50,243 nt of DNA from Candidatus Obscuribacter phosphatis (GCA_001899315.1 MOYA01000003.1:530814-581056); one strand, 5' to 3'; shown: positions 23,712 to 33,746, numbered from the stretch's first letter. Notes: generated from the sequence alone by a model not told the origin. A program made the numbers and translations.

Positions 23712-25202
23712 CTAAAGCTGGTACAACCCCATATATTCAGAATAGCTATTGTTATTCAATTCCTTACTGGCTCTCATATCAGCCTCCGCTTCCTTGCTCC
23801 GCCCAAGCGCTCTGTAGGTTGATGCTCTTAACTCATAAACATATCCCTTAATTGCGTCAGGCTCTGCATTACCGACTAAGCCCGTCTCTGCAACAGACTT
23901 ATCAACTAAAGCAAGGGCAACGGTTTGCTCCTCTAGCGCCTCCTTTAGCTTCTTGCATCGAAGATAGTAAAGAGACCTTAGCAGAGCACAGGCGCAAGGA
24001 TCAGACGCTAGCTTTATTGCTTGCTTGAAGTCTCTTTCCGCCTCAGTTTTCTTATCCAGTTTCTCGTAAACAAAACCTCTTGTCCAATAGTATTTTGACT
24101 CTGGCTTGGCTTTCTCAATAAGCTTCTCACATTCAGCAAGAGCAGAATCATACTTCTTCATCATCACCAATAAACCGATCAATGACTCTCTTGTCCATAC
24201 TGGTGGATTCTCCATACTCAAGGCTTTCCTATATTCTGCTTCACTCTCATCGAATCTCTTCAAATACATCTTTAGAAAAGCCGAGCTTGCAAGATAGTAA
24301 GAGCTATCAGGATGAGATTTCGAAAGAGCCTCAGTTATCGCGAGAGCCTTCTGATAATCACGCTGCGATGCTAAACATCTAACGAGCGAAACCTTTAGAA
24401 AGTCCTGATCAATTTCCTTCAATTTTCTTTCCTCAGCAAGCTTCAAGGTCTTCTCTCTCAAAGCCAGCGCCTCACTATTCAAAGAGCGCCTCTCAAGACA
24501 CTCAGCTTCCTGATTCTGCTGAATAAAAAGATAGGGATGAGCCTGCTCTCTTTGCTTATCTAGATTTGCAGCAGCTGACCGGCTCTCGTCAACCAGCTTC
24601 CTAATTTCCTCGCCGTTCTTATTTGCAGATGACACCGATGAATTCAACAAGTCTATTAGCTTAGTCCGAGCGAAGAACTTATCAGTTTCTGCACTTTTGC
24701 ACTCAATTGTGTCTCTGAACAGCAACCTAGCAGCATCGCATGCCGCCTTTCTATTGCCGAACACTCTCTCTTCCGCCGAAACTTGCATTCCTTGAAACGC
24801 AAGGGCGGGAAGCGAACCTCTGTACTCATCGGTTCGAAAGATATCTGTTGCGTCCTGCAAGTCAATGTGCGCCTCTGGATAGCTATTTCTGTGCTTTGTA
24901 AGCGCCGTGTCTACTTTTCGAGCACCCTTAAGCATAGATAGAAGCAGAGCTGAGTCATACGCTCTAACAATCAAATATCCAACCATTCGGTTACTAAGTT
25001 CCGAGTTGTAAGCGTTCCAGTATCCATCAACGCTGACTTCAGAATAACCATCATTCTCTTTCTTCTCTGCCGAAGGCTTAGCAAAAAGAAAATAGCTTAA
25101 AAGACCAATTAGAGTACCTAGCGAAAGCAAGACAAAGATCGATAGAGCAAGTATCGCTAAAGCTAGCGGTTTCCCAGTTCCGGTTTGATTATCGCTTTTC
25201 AC
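23712..25202 (-). CDS. membrane-anchored TPR protein
   Basis: 496 residues from a GTG at 25202. One transmembrane helix at 13-40 (LALAILALSIFVLLSLGTLIGLL). A helical domain follows, and from about 255 to the end there are consecutive TPR hairpins (VRCLASQRDYQKALAITEAL, AFLKMYLKRFDESEAEYRKAL, LLVMMKKYDSALAECEKLI, GFVYEKLDKKTEAERDFKQAI, STYRALGRSKEAEADMRASK). Probably a periplasmic-facing scaffold; partners unknown. The ribosome site is weak. Divergent from the gene at 25420. Confidence 0.85.
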   Translation of the reverse strand: MKSDNQTGTGKPLALAILALSIFVLLSLGTLIGLLSYFLFAKPSAEKKENDGYSEVSVDGYWNAYNSELSNRMVGYLIVRAYDSALLLSMLKGARKVDTALTKHRNSYPEAHIDLQDATDIFRTDEYRGSLPALAFQGMQVSAEERVFGNRKAACDAARLLFRDTIECKSAETDKFFARTKLIDLLNSSVSSANKNGEEIRKLVDESRSAAANLDKQREQAHPYLFIQQNQEAECLERRSLNSEALALREKTLKLAEERKLKEIDQDFLKVSLVRCLASQRDYQKALAITEALSKSHPDSSYYLASSAFLKMYLKRFDESEAEYRKALSMENPPVWTRESLIGLLVMMKKYDSALAECEKLIEKAKPESKYYWTRGFVYEKLDKKTEAERDFKQAIKLASDPCACALLRSLYYLRCKKLKEALEEQTVALALVDKSVAETGLVGNAEPDAIKGYVYELRASTYRALGRSKEAEADMRASKELNNNSYSEYMGLYQL

Positions 25203-25419
25203 ACTGAACCAAACCCTACATTGACTGTTCTCAAAGTAATCGAAACCTCACACGTTGGCGCAAATAGCAGTCCACCTAAGCGGCAATGACAAATTCTATC
25301 TTAGACTATAATTGGCGAAAGATAGTCGCAAAAATAATCGACAATTTATCGCCAGAGCAAAGATAGCCGGCAAAATCTTGCTGGTACAAAAGAAACGAAA
25401 AGAAAGCCTCCTAGAAGTC

Positions 25420-26334
25420 ATGCCGAAATCACAGCCAAGTAATTTAGCAGCATGGAAACTAGCTTTCGCTATGCTTGCTCCAATAATCTGGTTCGTGGCT
25501 TATCCGTTTTCATTGTTTAGCTTAAGCAACTTAATCAGTCGCTGTGGACTCGACCTAAACGCAGTTCTGTCGTACCAAGCAGCTTGTACTTTGTTCTGGT
25601 TACTGCCTGCTCTTTACCTGCTTTATGCCTTGATTGTGTCAAGCTGGCTTAGGTCGAGAATTCTGAAACCACTAATTTCATGGACCCTCATTTGGTCTTT
25701 CTTTGATGGTCTCTCACTAAGGACAACAATCTGGCGCAGCCTGGGCTCGCCAATCAAAGACTCTCTTGAAGCTGCAGAAAAGTGCTCAGAGTCTTCTTTC
25801 CTTCCAGCGCGCTGCCCAAAAGAGGTAGACGAACGAGTCAAAAGACTGATGCAACTCATGGATGAGAAAAAGATATGCGGCAATTTACCTTCAGATTTCT
25901 GCTTTCGCTTAATGCTGATAGGAAGTGGAGAACGCGGTCCAGTCGAATGCTTTCGCTACAATCTAAACAGCCCCGATACAACCAACGGCACTTTAGCTTG
26001 CAAGAGACTCGCCGATGAGCCGCCCATGTCATTCGACCCACGAAACAGAGACAAACTGGCTTTACTTGAGAGCAAAGAAGTACCTATGAACTTAGCCGAA
26101 GTCGCCAATAAGATTGAGAATGCCCACAACTATTATCAAAAAAACAAATATCGTTCATTCTTTAACATCGCCCGAAGCGCGCATTATCTGCTTGAATTCC
26201 AATTTCATGGCAAATACTATTTCTATGAATTCCAGGGTACCGACCCTCAAAGCTTTTCAACTGCTCCCGATGAGCCGCTTCCAGGATTCCTTGTCGATCT
26301 AGTCAAACTGTGCGAGGACAAGCAGAAAGGTTAG
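25420..26334 (+). CDS. membrane protein with two or three hydrophobic helices
   Basis: About 304 residues. Hydrophobic segments are at about 10-34 (KLAFAMLAPIIWFVAYPFSLF) and 49-75 (AACTLFWLLPALYLLYALIV), with a weaker one near 80-95. A soluble domain of about 200 residues follows, with four to six scattered Cys and a helical middle. Family not recognised. The frame opens at a TTG (25312) that would add 36 basic residues; no start has a convincing ribosome site, so 25420 is provisional. Confidence 0.6.
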   Translation: MPKSQPSNLAAWKLAFAMLAPIIWFVAYPFSLFSLSNLISRCGLDLNAVLSYQAACTLFWLLPALYLLYALIVSSWLRSRILKPLISWTLIWSFFDGLSLRTTIWRSLGSPIKDSLEAAEKCSESSFLPARCPKEVDERVKRLMQLMDEKKICGNLPSDFCFRLMLIGSGERGPVECFRYNLNSPDTTNGTLACKRLADEPPMSFDPRNRDKLALLESKEVPMNLAEVANKIENAHNYYQKNKYRSFFNIARSAHYLLEFQFHGKYYFYEFQGTDPQSFSTAPDEPLPGFLVDLVKLCEDKQKG

Positions 26335-26436
26335 TTGAGCTTCAAGAGACCAAGCCTTTCAAAAATGAGACACCGTATACGATGCCTTACTCTGCAGTGC
26401 ATGACTGCACCAGCCTCCTCTCAGGGCGAACACAAA

Positions 26437-27417
26437 TCACCACCGCTGAAACTCGCTCGGGGCCTCTAATGGCTGAAATTTAGCATCGGTAAGATCAATT
26501 AACTTATGCGACACCTGGCTGCCGAGCTTATTTGAATGAACCCTAAAAATGCAACCGTCTTGGGCGTACAACAGGTCGCCAGTTGTATCCCAGTCAGCCC
26601 AGTCGGCGCGACCCAAATCAAAGATAACGCTTTCAGTCTCGGCACAGATGACTCGATATTCTGCAGGATAGCGGGGACCTCCAACTTGCTGCAAACCAAG
26701 TGTGCGCATCTCCAAAATATTCCGACCACACTGTTTACGCCAAATATCAATAGGGTCAAAAGGATCTAAAATCTTCCCCTTCTCCATTTTCTGATAGCCA
26801 AAACTCTCCTTTACCCCTGGCTGCCCACTCGCGTCTGGCGATTCAGGGTCTCTTTCAAGAATGCAAAACGAGTTATCGCTGACCGGACCAGTTAAAGCCG
26901 TCTTGTAACGGTCCGGTCTGAAAAAACCATTCTGAAAATGGTCCCAGCCATCACGCGACAAGCGGTTTTCGACGATATGCCCAAGGGCGCAATCAAATTC
27001 ACCAATCCATTGCTCAACCTCAAAGCCATTGGGCAAAGGGTTTCCTTTCTTATCAGGCTTAGAAAGGAAAGAGAGAAGTAATCGTTCTTCGCTTTCGAAG
27101 AGCCCACCGCCATAAGCACCGTAATTTGGCCACAGCGAAATCGCTGTCAGATAAGGAGGTCGGCTGACTGCAGTCCAATGATAAAAGGGAGGTTTAAAGT
27201 TGCCCGCCCAATAAACAAGATAGCGTCCAGATGGCGATAGGTCGCAATAGCGCTCATAAATCCGCCCCTTAAGCCATTGACCCTCTTCGAAAAGATCGGT
27301 CCTTCGATCCCACAGAAGCAACTGCACCAGCTCTGCTGGTCCCCGCCTAAATACAACAGCCGCAGGGGACTCCCTCGCCAGTATGCAATACAGATTTACC
27401 GAGGGTTTAGTCGACAT
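26437..27417 (-). CDS. hypothetical soluble protein, possibly beta-propeller-like
   Basis: About 326 residues. The start at 27417 lies 12 nt after the zinc-ribbon gene's stop; a longer frame to 27480 would overlap that gene. Strand-like segments with recurring aromatic and Gly features (DLSPSGRYLVYWAG, LFESEERLLLSFLS, SVIFDLGRADWADWDTTGDLLYAQDGCIFRV) resemble WD/TolB-type propeller blades. No signal peptide. I do not recognise a named family, and the propeller reading is inference. Confidence 0.65.
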   Translation of the reverse strand: MSTKPSVNLYCILARESPAAVVFRRGPAELVQLLLWDRRTDLFEEGQWLKGRIYERYCDLSPSGRYLVYWAGNFKPPFYHWTAVSRPPYLTAISLWPNYGAYGGGLFESEERLLLSFLSKPDKKGNPLPNGFEVEQWIGEFDCALGHIVENRLSRDGWDHFQNGFFRPDRYKTALTGPVSDNSFCILERDPESPDASGQPGVKESFGYQKMEKGKILDPFDPIDIWRKQCGRNILEMRTLGLQQVGGPRYPAEYRVICAETESVIFDLGRADWADWDTTGDLLYAQDGCIFRVHSNKLGSQVSHKLIDLTDAKFQPLEAPSEFQRW

Positions 27418-27428
27418 AAGACAATTGA

Positions 27429-27662
27429 CTAATCGACGATATAGTTCTCCCAGTATTCGGTGCGTTCTTTCCAATCGCAACCGTCGTTATTGCAAATGAG
27501 AGTGACGCGCGTCGCGTGAGATTCGATTTCTTGAATGTTGAATCCATCGCGAACAGCGTCGATAGTCTCTGCGTACTTTTCAAATTTCTGAACCGGCTTC
27601 TTGCACTTTTGACAAATCATTTTTTTGTTGGCGACCGCTTCTTTAATTCTCGAAAGTGACAT
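27429..27662 (-). CDS. small zinc-ribbon protein
   Basis: 77 residues. A CQKCKK motif at 17-22 and a CNNDGC motif near 57-62 form a likely two-pair zinc ribbon separated by a helical segment. The tail is acidic and aromatic (WKERTEYWENYIVD). ATG at 27662 with GAGGT close upstream. Lies 12 nt before the next minus-strand gene, so probably co-transcribed. Role unknown. Confidence 0.75.
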   Translation of the reverse strand: MSLSRIKEAVANKKMICQKCKKPVQKFEKYAETIDAVRDGFNIQEIESHATRVTLICNNDGCDWKERTEYWENYIVD

Positions 27663-27762
27663 GATGACCTCAAATGCTCGATTACTTAATGCATTCTACT
27701 AGAGTTGCTTCTTCGATGATCGCTTGGCGACTCTAATGCAAGCTATGGCACCGGAAAAGCCT

Positions 27763-27780
27763 TCTAGACTTCATTCTAGA
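27763..27780 (-). terminator. possible hairpin downstream of the DUF3592 gene
   Basis: TCTAGA at 27763-27768 and 27775-27780 can pair around a 6-nt loop. On the minus strand AGGCTTTT follows. Short and weak. Confidence 0.25.
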
Positions 27781-27855
27781 CCTGCTCAAGAACCGTAGAC
27801 AGCCGAGTTCTTTCAGCAATAGCAGGCCGAAGTTCAGCAAAAACCTTTTGTTTCA

Positions 27856-28554
27856 CTACGGAGAAAACAACTGCCATACTGTTGGGATGACAAAGAGAGC
27901 AAAGAATAGCCCGCCGGTGGTAATGACACTGCCATAGCGCTTAGCAAAGGGCACAGACTCGCTGGTGTTCATGGCAGTCATGCCCTCGAAGGCTGACATC
28001 ACCAGACCAACAAAAAGAATCGAGATGCCATATTCAACCGCCAGTAGCAAAGTAAGACCATCGCCGATTTGCGGACATACAGATTGTCCCGAACCATTTG
28101 GGTCGTAGTAAACAGTCACCGAGCTATTTTCCTTGATACCGAATACTTCCACCGGTATTGCTTTGACGGGAAGAAGCGGTGTCTGCATGCATCTCTCTCT
28201 AGTCTCACCATTCTTTGCTGAGTACTGATACTTGATAGAGACACTATCAACCAGGCTTCGATTGCGACGATAGCTGTAAGATCTCGGCCGAGCCATATAA
28301 TCGATTGAACGAATGGTGGCAGTGGCGGTGGCAGTACTAAACCAGGGTCTTGTGCTAAGAAACTGCCATCCAACCGGTATCAGCCAGAACAAACAGATAA
28401 GCACAATCTTCCAGTCTGTACTTCTAACAGTCTCGACATTTCTCTGATGAATCGCCTCTGAAACTTTGTATGCAGTTCCACAGTATCGACAAGTACTAAA
28501 ATCGGTAATATCCTTCTGCTTGCAGCGCAAACAAAGCTTTGCTGTCACAGACAT
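27856..28554 (-). CDS. DUF3592 membrane protein with N-terminal zinc ribbon
   Basis: 232 residues. N-terminal double CxxC zinc ribbon (LCLRCKQK and TCRYCGTA). Transmembrane helix near 50-67 (IVLICLFWLIPVGWQFL), then an extracytoplasmic beta domain with the DUF3592 signature strand SVTVYYDPNGSGQSV, and two further helices near 165-185 and 208-230. GAGG lies eight nt from the ATG at 28554; the codon before it (TTG) is a worse start. Function of DUF3592 is unknown; the fused ribbon suggests a cytoplasmic binding head. Confidence 0.8.
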   Translation of the reverse strand: MSVTAKLCLRCKQKDITDFSTCRYCGTAYKVSEAIHQRNVETVRSTDWKIVLICLFWLIPVGWQFLSTRPWFSTATATATIRSIDYMARPRSYSYRRNRSLVDSVSIKYQYSAKNGETRERCMQTPLLPVKAIPVEVFGIKENSSVTVYYDPNGSGQSVCPQIGDGLTLLLAVEYGISILFVGLVMSAFEGMTAMNTSESVPFAKRYGSVITTGGLFFALFVIPTVWQLFSP

Positions 28555-29055
28555 CAAACCATCCTCTGATATTGGGGCATTCGCGTAAAGAACATGATGA
28601 ACATCCTAATACGTTGCCAAGAGGTGATTGGTTTTCATTAGCTTTTGTTTAGTTTCAGTCTTTCGCAAGCATTCATGCTGCTTAGGCAAAGCCCTGGTTC
28701 ATTCAGCAGGCTCATAGACAGGCAGCAAAATGCAAATCTTCCAGAAATTGAATCCCCGGCAAGAGTATCTTTTTCAGTATCGGTTGCCGGCCTACAAGCT
28801 GCAATCGGCTTACTCAAACCCAAGGAAAGCAAGACTCTTACTGCGCCAAACAAAATAGTTTGCACCAACTATAAGAATGCAGCCACAGACAACTCGCAAA
28901 AATCTCAACCAACAGCAAATTAGATTTAACAGCCAAAATAGCGTCAGGCATTAGGTCTAGCTGTTCGCAAGGACAGCTGCTAAAATGTACCGAATTTCAC
29001 TAGTTCAGGCACCAAGATGCAGATGCCTGCAAAACTTCATTGCGAGGTATTCAAA
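28555..29055. other. intergenic region upstream of the macroglobulin gene
   Basis: About 500 bp. It contains copy 1 of the 92-bp dispersed repeat. A plus-strand frame with a possible ATG at 28675 and a TAG near 28921 runs through the repeat and reads LPEIESPARVSFSVSVAG and LLKPKES; it has no ribosome site, so I do not call it a gene. A small inverted repeat (AGCTGT 28959-28964 / ACAGCT 28973-28978) precedes the macroglobulin start. Confidence 0.55.
28738..28829 (+). repeat. 92-bp dispersed repeat, copy 1
   Basis: Near-identical to 33523-33615, with about four substitutions or indels in 92 bp. The two copies are in the same orientation and flank the macroglobulin gene. Copy 1 is open in the frame LPEIESPARVSFSVS. 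Confidence 0.9.
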
Positions 29056-32000
29056 ATGGCGCAGGTGCCTTCTCAGGGTCGGGTTAGCCTCAGGCATCGC
29101 CTTATTCCACTACTTAGCATCTTGGTCTTCTCAAATTTGAGTCTTGCCTGGGCTGTAAACAAAGACAGCGCTACAAAGATAAAGCCACAGCAGAGTCAAA
29201 TAAAGACGCAAAACTCAATACGCAAGACAAAATCGTCGCCCCAATCAAAAAGCGCCTCCATCACAACCAAAGCAGACGATAAAGAACAACAAGCACAAGC
29301 ATCAACCAAACTACAGGCAAAAGCAATCCAGCCAGCGCCTCTAATTGCCAACAGCAACGGTATGTTTTTGACCTGCCTAAGCTGTGACAAACAGATATAT
29401 CGCCAAGGAGAGAATGTCCTGATAAGAGGGGTGTTACTGCGTGCCAGCGATCACCAACCGTTGAATAATCCACCTCATCTTGCTCAGTTTGGAACGATAA
29501 CTATCAGAGGACCGCTGGGAGAAGTCAAACGCCAAGTTGCAAGCAAAATCTCTGGCAGCGTTTTGACTCACGGATGGCCCATTCCCATAGACGCCCCCGG
29601 CGGAGAGTACACCGTCACTGTGGTTTATCCTACCGGCTATCCGCCGGCTACTCGCAAATTTGATGTGCGCGCCTACAGAGCACCTAGACTAAATTCTCAA
29701 ATTGTTTTTGCCAGAGACGGTTATGGACCTGGCGATAAAGTCACCGCGACACTTGAGGTGCAGAGGGCAGAGGGAGGATTTCCCAAGAATGCCAAAGTTA
29801 CGGTCAACGGAATTGTCGACGGCGAAACGATAACTGGTGATTCGTCGGTCGTTGATGCAGCGGGCAGATGCACGGTTAGTCTGAATCTACCCCAAAAGAT
29901 TGAACGAGGTGACGGCACACTCTCATTGACGATAGCCGACGGCGGCGTCGTAGAGTCGGCAGCCAAGACTATTCCAATACTTGTTAAGTTTGTAGACCTA
30001 CAAATCTATCCTGAGGGCGGCGACCTAGTTGCCGGATTGCAAAACAGAGTTTATTTGCAAGCACTGCAAACCAACGGCAAGCCAGCCGACTTAGAGGGTT
30101 CAATACTTCCAGAAGGAAGCTCAACAGCAGTAGCAAGCTTCCGTACTGAACATGAAGGGCGTGGACGTTTTGAATTCTCCCCAGAAGCCGACAAGAAGTA
30201 CTTCCTCAAGATCAATACACCCGCAGGCTTTGAGAAGCTTTATGAACTACCAGCGGTTAAACCGAAGGGTGCAGTCATTAGAGCAGCCAAAGATACTTAC
30301 AAAGCAAACGAAGCCGTTATAGTCAATGTCGGATCTACAGAAGGAGCCGTTAGGGTAACGCTCTCCAAGAAAGAAAAGGAGCTAATCGCAACTGAATTAT
30401 ACCTACCAACCGTGCCGGCACCTGGGAAGAGCACCATCCCATCACAAGCTGTTGTGCTTCCGGCTGGTGGCAGTGCCGACGGAGTGTTGACCGTGACAGT
30501 CTATGACAGGAATGATAATCCTCTGGCAGAAAGGTTGGTCTTCAAAGAACCATCAAAGAACATCAAAATCGATATCAAACCTGACAAAGAGAAGTATTCG
30601 CCCGGCGATAGGGCAAAGATAACGTTCAAGACCACAGACTCGAAGGGAAAACCTGTTGCCGCCTGTCTTGGTATCACAATTACCGACGAAAGCACGATTC
30701 AGCTCGTGGAGAAACGTGAACAGGCGCCAGCCTTACCTGTCATGTTCTTCCTTGAGCCGGAAGTAAAAGACCTGGCTGATGCAGCTATCTACTTCGATAA
30801 GGCCAATCCAAAAGCATCGCTTGCCACTGACTTACTGCTAGGAACGCAAGGATGGAGACGTTTTGCGCTTCAGGATCTGAGATCTTTCTATGATAAAAAT
30901 GGGGACAAGGCACGAACATCACTTTGCGTAGAGGAAATAAGACTTCAGCATTCCTCGACAATAAACGGAAGAATAGGAGATGGGCTAGATTTTGAAAATC
31001 CAGTTGTCGCACCAAATTATCCTAAAAAGGCGGGCGAGTCACAGGGTTACTCTTCAGTCCCGCCGGGCGCCTTTGTTCGAAGACCAACTCCCTACGAACG
31101 GAACAATGAAATTGGAAGAGTAGAAGGTCCAAGAGACCTCAACTTGTTTCAGGTGGAACCATCTGTAATTGACGAGCGCTACTACACAACCGGTAGGTCA
31201 GAAAGGCGACAAAAGATTTCACCGCTGATTCCAGGACTAAGTGAATCATCGATAGACAGATTCACTTATTTCAATCCCCAAAATGCACTCATATACATCA
31301 GAGTATTTGCGCATAAGACCACCCAGCCTCTTGAAAAATCTAGAAGCGATCAATTTACAGATACGATTTATTGGAATGCAGCTCTGAACACAGATGCCGA
31401 AACTGGTGAAGCGACCGCTGAGTTCGATTTAAACGATAGTGTAACAGCATTTAGAGTGGCAACTGATGGTTTCACCGCACAAGGCGCGCTCAGCGCAACC
31501 CATAAAGAAATAGAATCAGTACGCCCAATTTATGCGGAAATGAAATTGCCTCTAGAGGTAACAAAGGGCGACACAATGCTATTGCCTATTAATGTCGTAA
31601 ACGGCTCTGGCAAACCCATTAAGGCTCTCAAAGTACAGCCAAATCTGCCTAAGGGCTTCAAGCTTTTGGAATCACCAAAATTTCCATCTAGCCTCAAAAC
31701 AGATGAAAGATTGAGAACTTTCCTTCCTATCTTAGTTCTAGCGAATGATGGTGAAAACAAAATCTCGCTTGAAGTAAACGCCGATGACTATAAAGACAAA
31801 ATTACCCGAATGATAAAGGTCAATCATACCGGTTTTCCAAAGCAGGACACAAAGGGAGGCTTAATCGAACCAGGCAAAATCGCTAAAGCTAGTTTATCGA
31901 TAGATAAAGAGATGGTGCCATTCAGCATGGACACAACCGCCCAGGTCTACCCAGGACCAGTCGGCAAGCTAACTAGCGCCCTAGAAGTCTTGATACAGCA

Positions 32001-33426
32001 GCCGCACGGCTGCTTCGAGCAAGTCTCATCGACTTCATATCCACTAACGATGGCTCAGCAATACTTTCTAAGTCATAGCAGCAATTCCTTTGAGCAAAGC
32101 CAAAAAGCCAAAAGCCTACTGGCTGAGGCCTACAAGAAGCTTTTAGCCTATCGCTGCACCAGCGGCGGTTACGACTGGTACGGCAGCGATCCCGGCAATG
32201 TGGCGCTCACGGCTTACGGCATAATGCAATTCACAGATATGGCAAAAGTACAACCAGTAGACGCTCAAATGATTGCAGCTACTAGAGAGTGGATACTGAA
32301 ACAAAGAGATGGAAGCGGAGGATTTAAATCTGTGGTGCACGGACTCTGGAGCGCCGACAAAGAGGCCACTGATGCCTATATTGTCTGGGCACTACTAGAA
32401 TCAGGACAGAATGCAGAAGATCTCAAACAAGAGCTGGCATCGCTCGCTCAACATGCCGAAAGTACCAAAAACAGCTATGTAACTGCACTAGCGGCCAATG
32501 CTTTTGCAAATTCACCAGATAAAGATTTGGCAGCAAAACTGAGAGCAAAACTGGCAAAACTGCAGATGCAAGACGGCAGCGTTAACGGTGCCATAGCCAC
32601 AGTCCTCGGCAGTTGCGACAGCAATATGCACATACAAGCTACGGCGCTGGCGACCTTAGCCTGGCTCAAAGACCCGGTCTACGCCGCAAATGCGGCAAAG
32701 GGTATCTCTTATTTAGCTGAGATTTCTAAAAACGGTGCTTTCGGCTCAACTCAATCAACTGTGCTGGCTCTCAAAGCAATCATCGCCTACGATACTCAGA
32801 ACAAAGCCGAAAGACAACCCGGCAAAGTCAGACTCATTTGTGACGGTAAGCCAATAGGAGATTGGCAGAACTTCGACAAAGAATGCGTTGACTTAGTCAA
32901 ACTTCCAAGTCTCAACGAACTACTCACGCATGGAGAACACACAATTGAATTGGCTCTTGAGGGTGGAATTAAGATGCCATACTCAATTGCCATCAATTAC
33001 AACACCAACCTCCCAGAAAGTTCAAAAGACTGTCAGGTTTCTATGTCTGCTAAACTCGCCAGCGACCATCTAACTGAAGGGCAAGCCAGCGAAATCTTGG
33101 TGGTAATGGAGAATCTGACCAAGAAGGCTCTGCCGATGCCTATTGCAATAATTGAGTTACCTGGCGGCATTGAGCCTAGACATGCGCAACTTAAGGAACT
33201 CGTCAAAAAAGGAGCGATAGCTCACTATGATGTAGACGGTCAAAAAGTCGTGCTCTACTGGCGCGCATTGGCGCCAGCAGAGAAAATACAAGTACCACTC
33301 AGTGTCGTGGCATCAGTTCCAGGAAAATACACAGGCAGCGCAAGCCAGGCTTATCTCTACTATGCAGACGACTCGAAAAAATGGGTACCCGGCTTGAAAG
33401 TAATGATTGAGAAGACTCCGCATTGA
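29056..33426 (+). CDS. bacterial alpha-2-macroglobulin with thioester
   Basis: 1456 residues. Signal peptide (RHRLIPLLSILVFSNLSLAWA), then a Lys/Gln/Ser-rich linker and a series of MG beta domains (FLTCLSCDKQIYRQGENVLIRG onward). A hydrophilic, bait-like segment lies at about 620-730, after a TQGWRRF motif. The A2M domain has TIYWNAALNTDAETGEATAEF. The thioester Cys986-x-Glu-Gln989 (HGCFEQVSS) is followed by the alpha-helical thioester domain and a final beta domain. It should trap proteases by cleavage-triggered covalent attachment in the periplasm. The ATG at 29056 has GAGGT seven nt upstream; 29017 is a poorer start. The companion penicillin-binding protein (PbpC) often found beside such genes is absent. 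Confidence 0.93.
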   Translation: MAQVPSQGRVSLRHRLIPLLSILVFSNLSLAWAVNKDSATKIKPQQSQIKTQNSIRKTKSSPQSKSASITTKADDKEQQAQASTKLQAKAIQPAPLIANSNGMFLTCLSCDKQIYRQGENVLIRGVLLRASDHQPLNNPPHLAQFGTITIRGPLGEVKRQVASKISGSVLTHGWPIPIDAPGGEYTVTVVYPTGYPPATRKFDVRAYRAPRLNSQIVFARDGYGPGDKVTATLEVQRAEGGFPKNAKVTVNGIVDGETITGDSSVVDAAGRCTVSLNLPQKIERGDGTLSLTIADGGVVESAAKTIPILVKFVDLQIYPEGGDLVAGLQNRVYLQALQTNGKPADLEGSILPEGSSTAVASFRTEHEGRGRFEFSPEADKKYFLKINTPAGFEKLYELPAVKPKGAVIRAAKDTYKANEAVIVNVGSTEGAVRVTLSKKEKELIATELYLPTVPAPGKSTIPSQAVVLPAGGSADGVLTVTVYDRNDNPLAERLVFKEPSKNIKIDIKPDKEKYSPGDRAKITFKTTDSKGKPVAACLGITITDESTIQLVEKREQAPALPVMFFLEPEVKDLADAAIYFDKANPKASLATDLLLGTQGWRRFALQDLRSFYDKNGDKARTSLCVEEIRLQHSSTINGRIGDGLDFENPVVAPNYPKKAGESQGYSSVPPGAFVRRPTPYERNNEIGRVEGPRDLNLFQVEPSVIDERYYTTGRSERRQKISPLIPGLSESSIDRFTYFNPQNALIYIRVFAHKTTQPLEKSRSDQFTDTIYWNAALNTDAETGEATAEFDLNDSVTAFRVATDGFTAQGALSATHKEIESVRPIYAEMKLPLEVTKGDTMLLPINVVNGSGKPIKALKVQPNLPKGFKLLESPKFPSSLKTDERLRTFLPILVLANDGENKISLEVNADDYKDKITRMIKVNHTGFPKQDTKGGLIEPGKIAKASLSIDKEMVPFSMDTTAQVYPGPVGKLTSALEVLIQQPHGCFEQVSSTSYPLTMAQQYFLSHSSNSFEQSQKAKSLLAEAYKKLLAYRCTSGGYDWYGSDPGNVALTAYGIMQFTDMAKVQPVDAQMIAATREWILKQRDGSGGFKSVVHGLWSADKEATDAYIVWALLESGQNAEDLKQELASLAQHAESTKNSYVTALAANAFANSPDKDLAAKLRAKLAKLQMQDGSVNGAIATVLGSCDSNMHIQATALATLAWLKDPVYAANAAKGISYLAEISKNGAFGSTQSTVLALKAIIAYDTQNKAERQPGKVRLICDGKPIGDWQNFDKECVDLVKLPSLNELLTHGEHTIELALEGGIKMPYSIAINYNTNLPESSKDCQVSMSAKLASDHLTEGQASEILVVMENLTKKALPMPIAIIELPGGIEPRHAQLKELVKKGAIAHYDVDGQKVVLYWRALAPAEKIQVPLSVVASVPGKYTGSASQAYLYYADDSKKWVPGLKVMIEKTPH

Positions 33427-33746
33427 ACCCAGAAGTTTTCGATAGATTTTCGACTGCATTTTGCAAACTTAAGCGGAGCGAGATAAAAATGTAAAATCCA
33501 GCAGAAAAAACAGGAAGCAGTTCTTCCGGAAATTGAATCCCCGGCAAGAGTATTTTTTTTCAGTATCGGTTGCCGGCCTACAAGCTGCAACCGGCTTACT
33601 CAAACCAAAGGAAAGTTACAAGGTAAGGGAAATTCCCTAGGCAAAATCAAGAATGCAAGCGATTCGCAAAACGGTGGCTGTAGCTCTTTCGATGAAGCCG
33701 TGCTATAAGGTCCAAGCGGAAGGTTTCCAGAGCAAGGCAAATTGAA
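33427..33746. other. intergenic region downstream of the macroglobulin gene
   Basis: 320 bp holding copy 2 of the 92-bp repeat (33523-33615). A coding-like frame, QQKKQEAVLPEIESPARV, enters it and is shifted by one extra T in a run of eight, so any gene here is broken. Confidence 0.6.
33523..33615 (+). repeat. 92-bp dispersed repeat, copy 2
   Basis: Direct copy of 28738-28829, one base longer because a T-run is extended. It breaks the frame that copy 1 keeps open. Confidence 0.9.

Noticed and set aside
28675-28923. 82-codon gene through repeat copy 1
   Set aside because: No ribosome site, and the second copy of the repeat is frame-broken; kept as a repeat instead.
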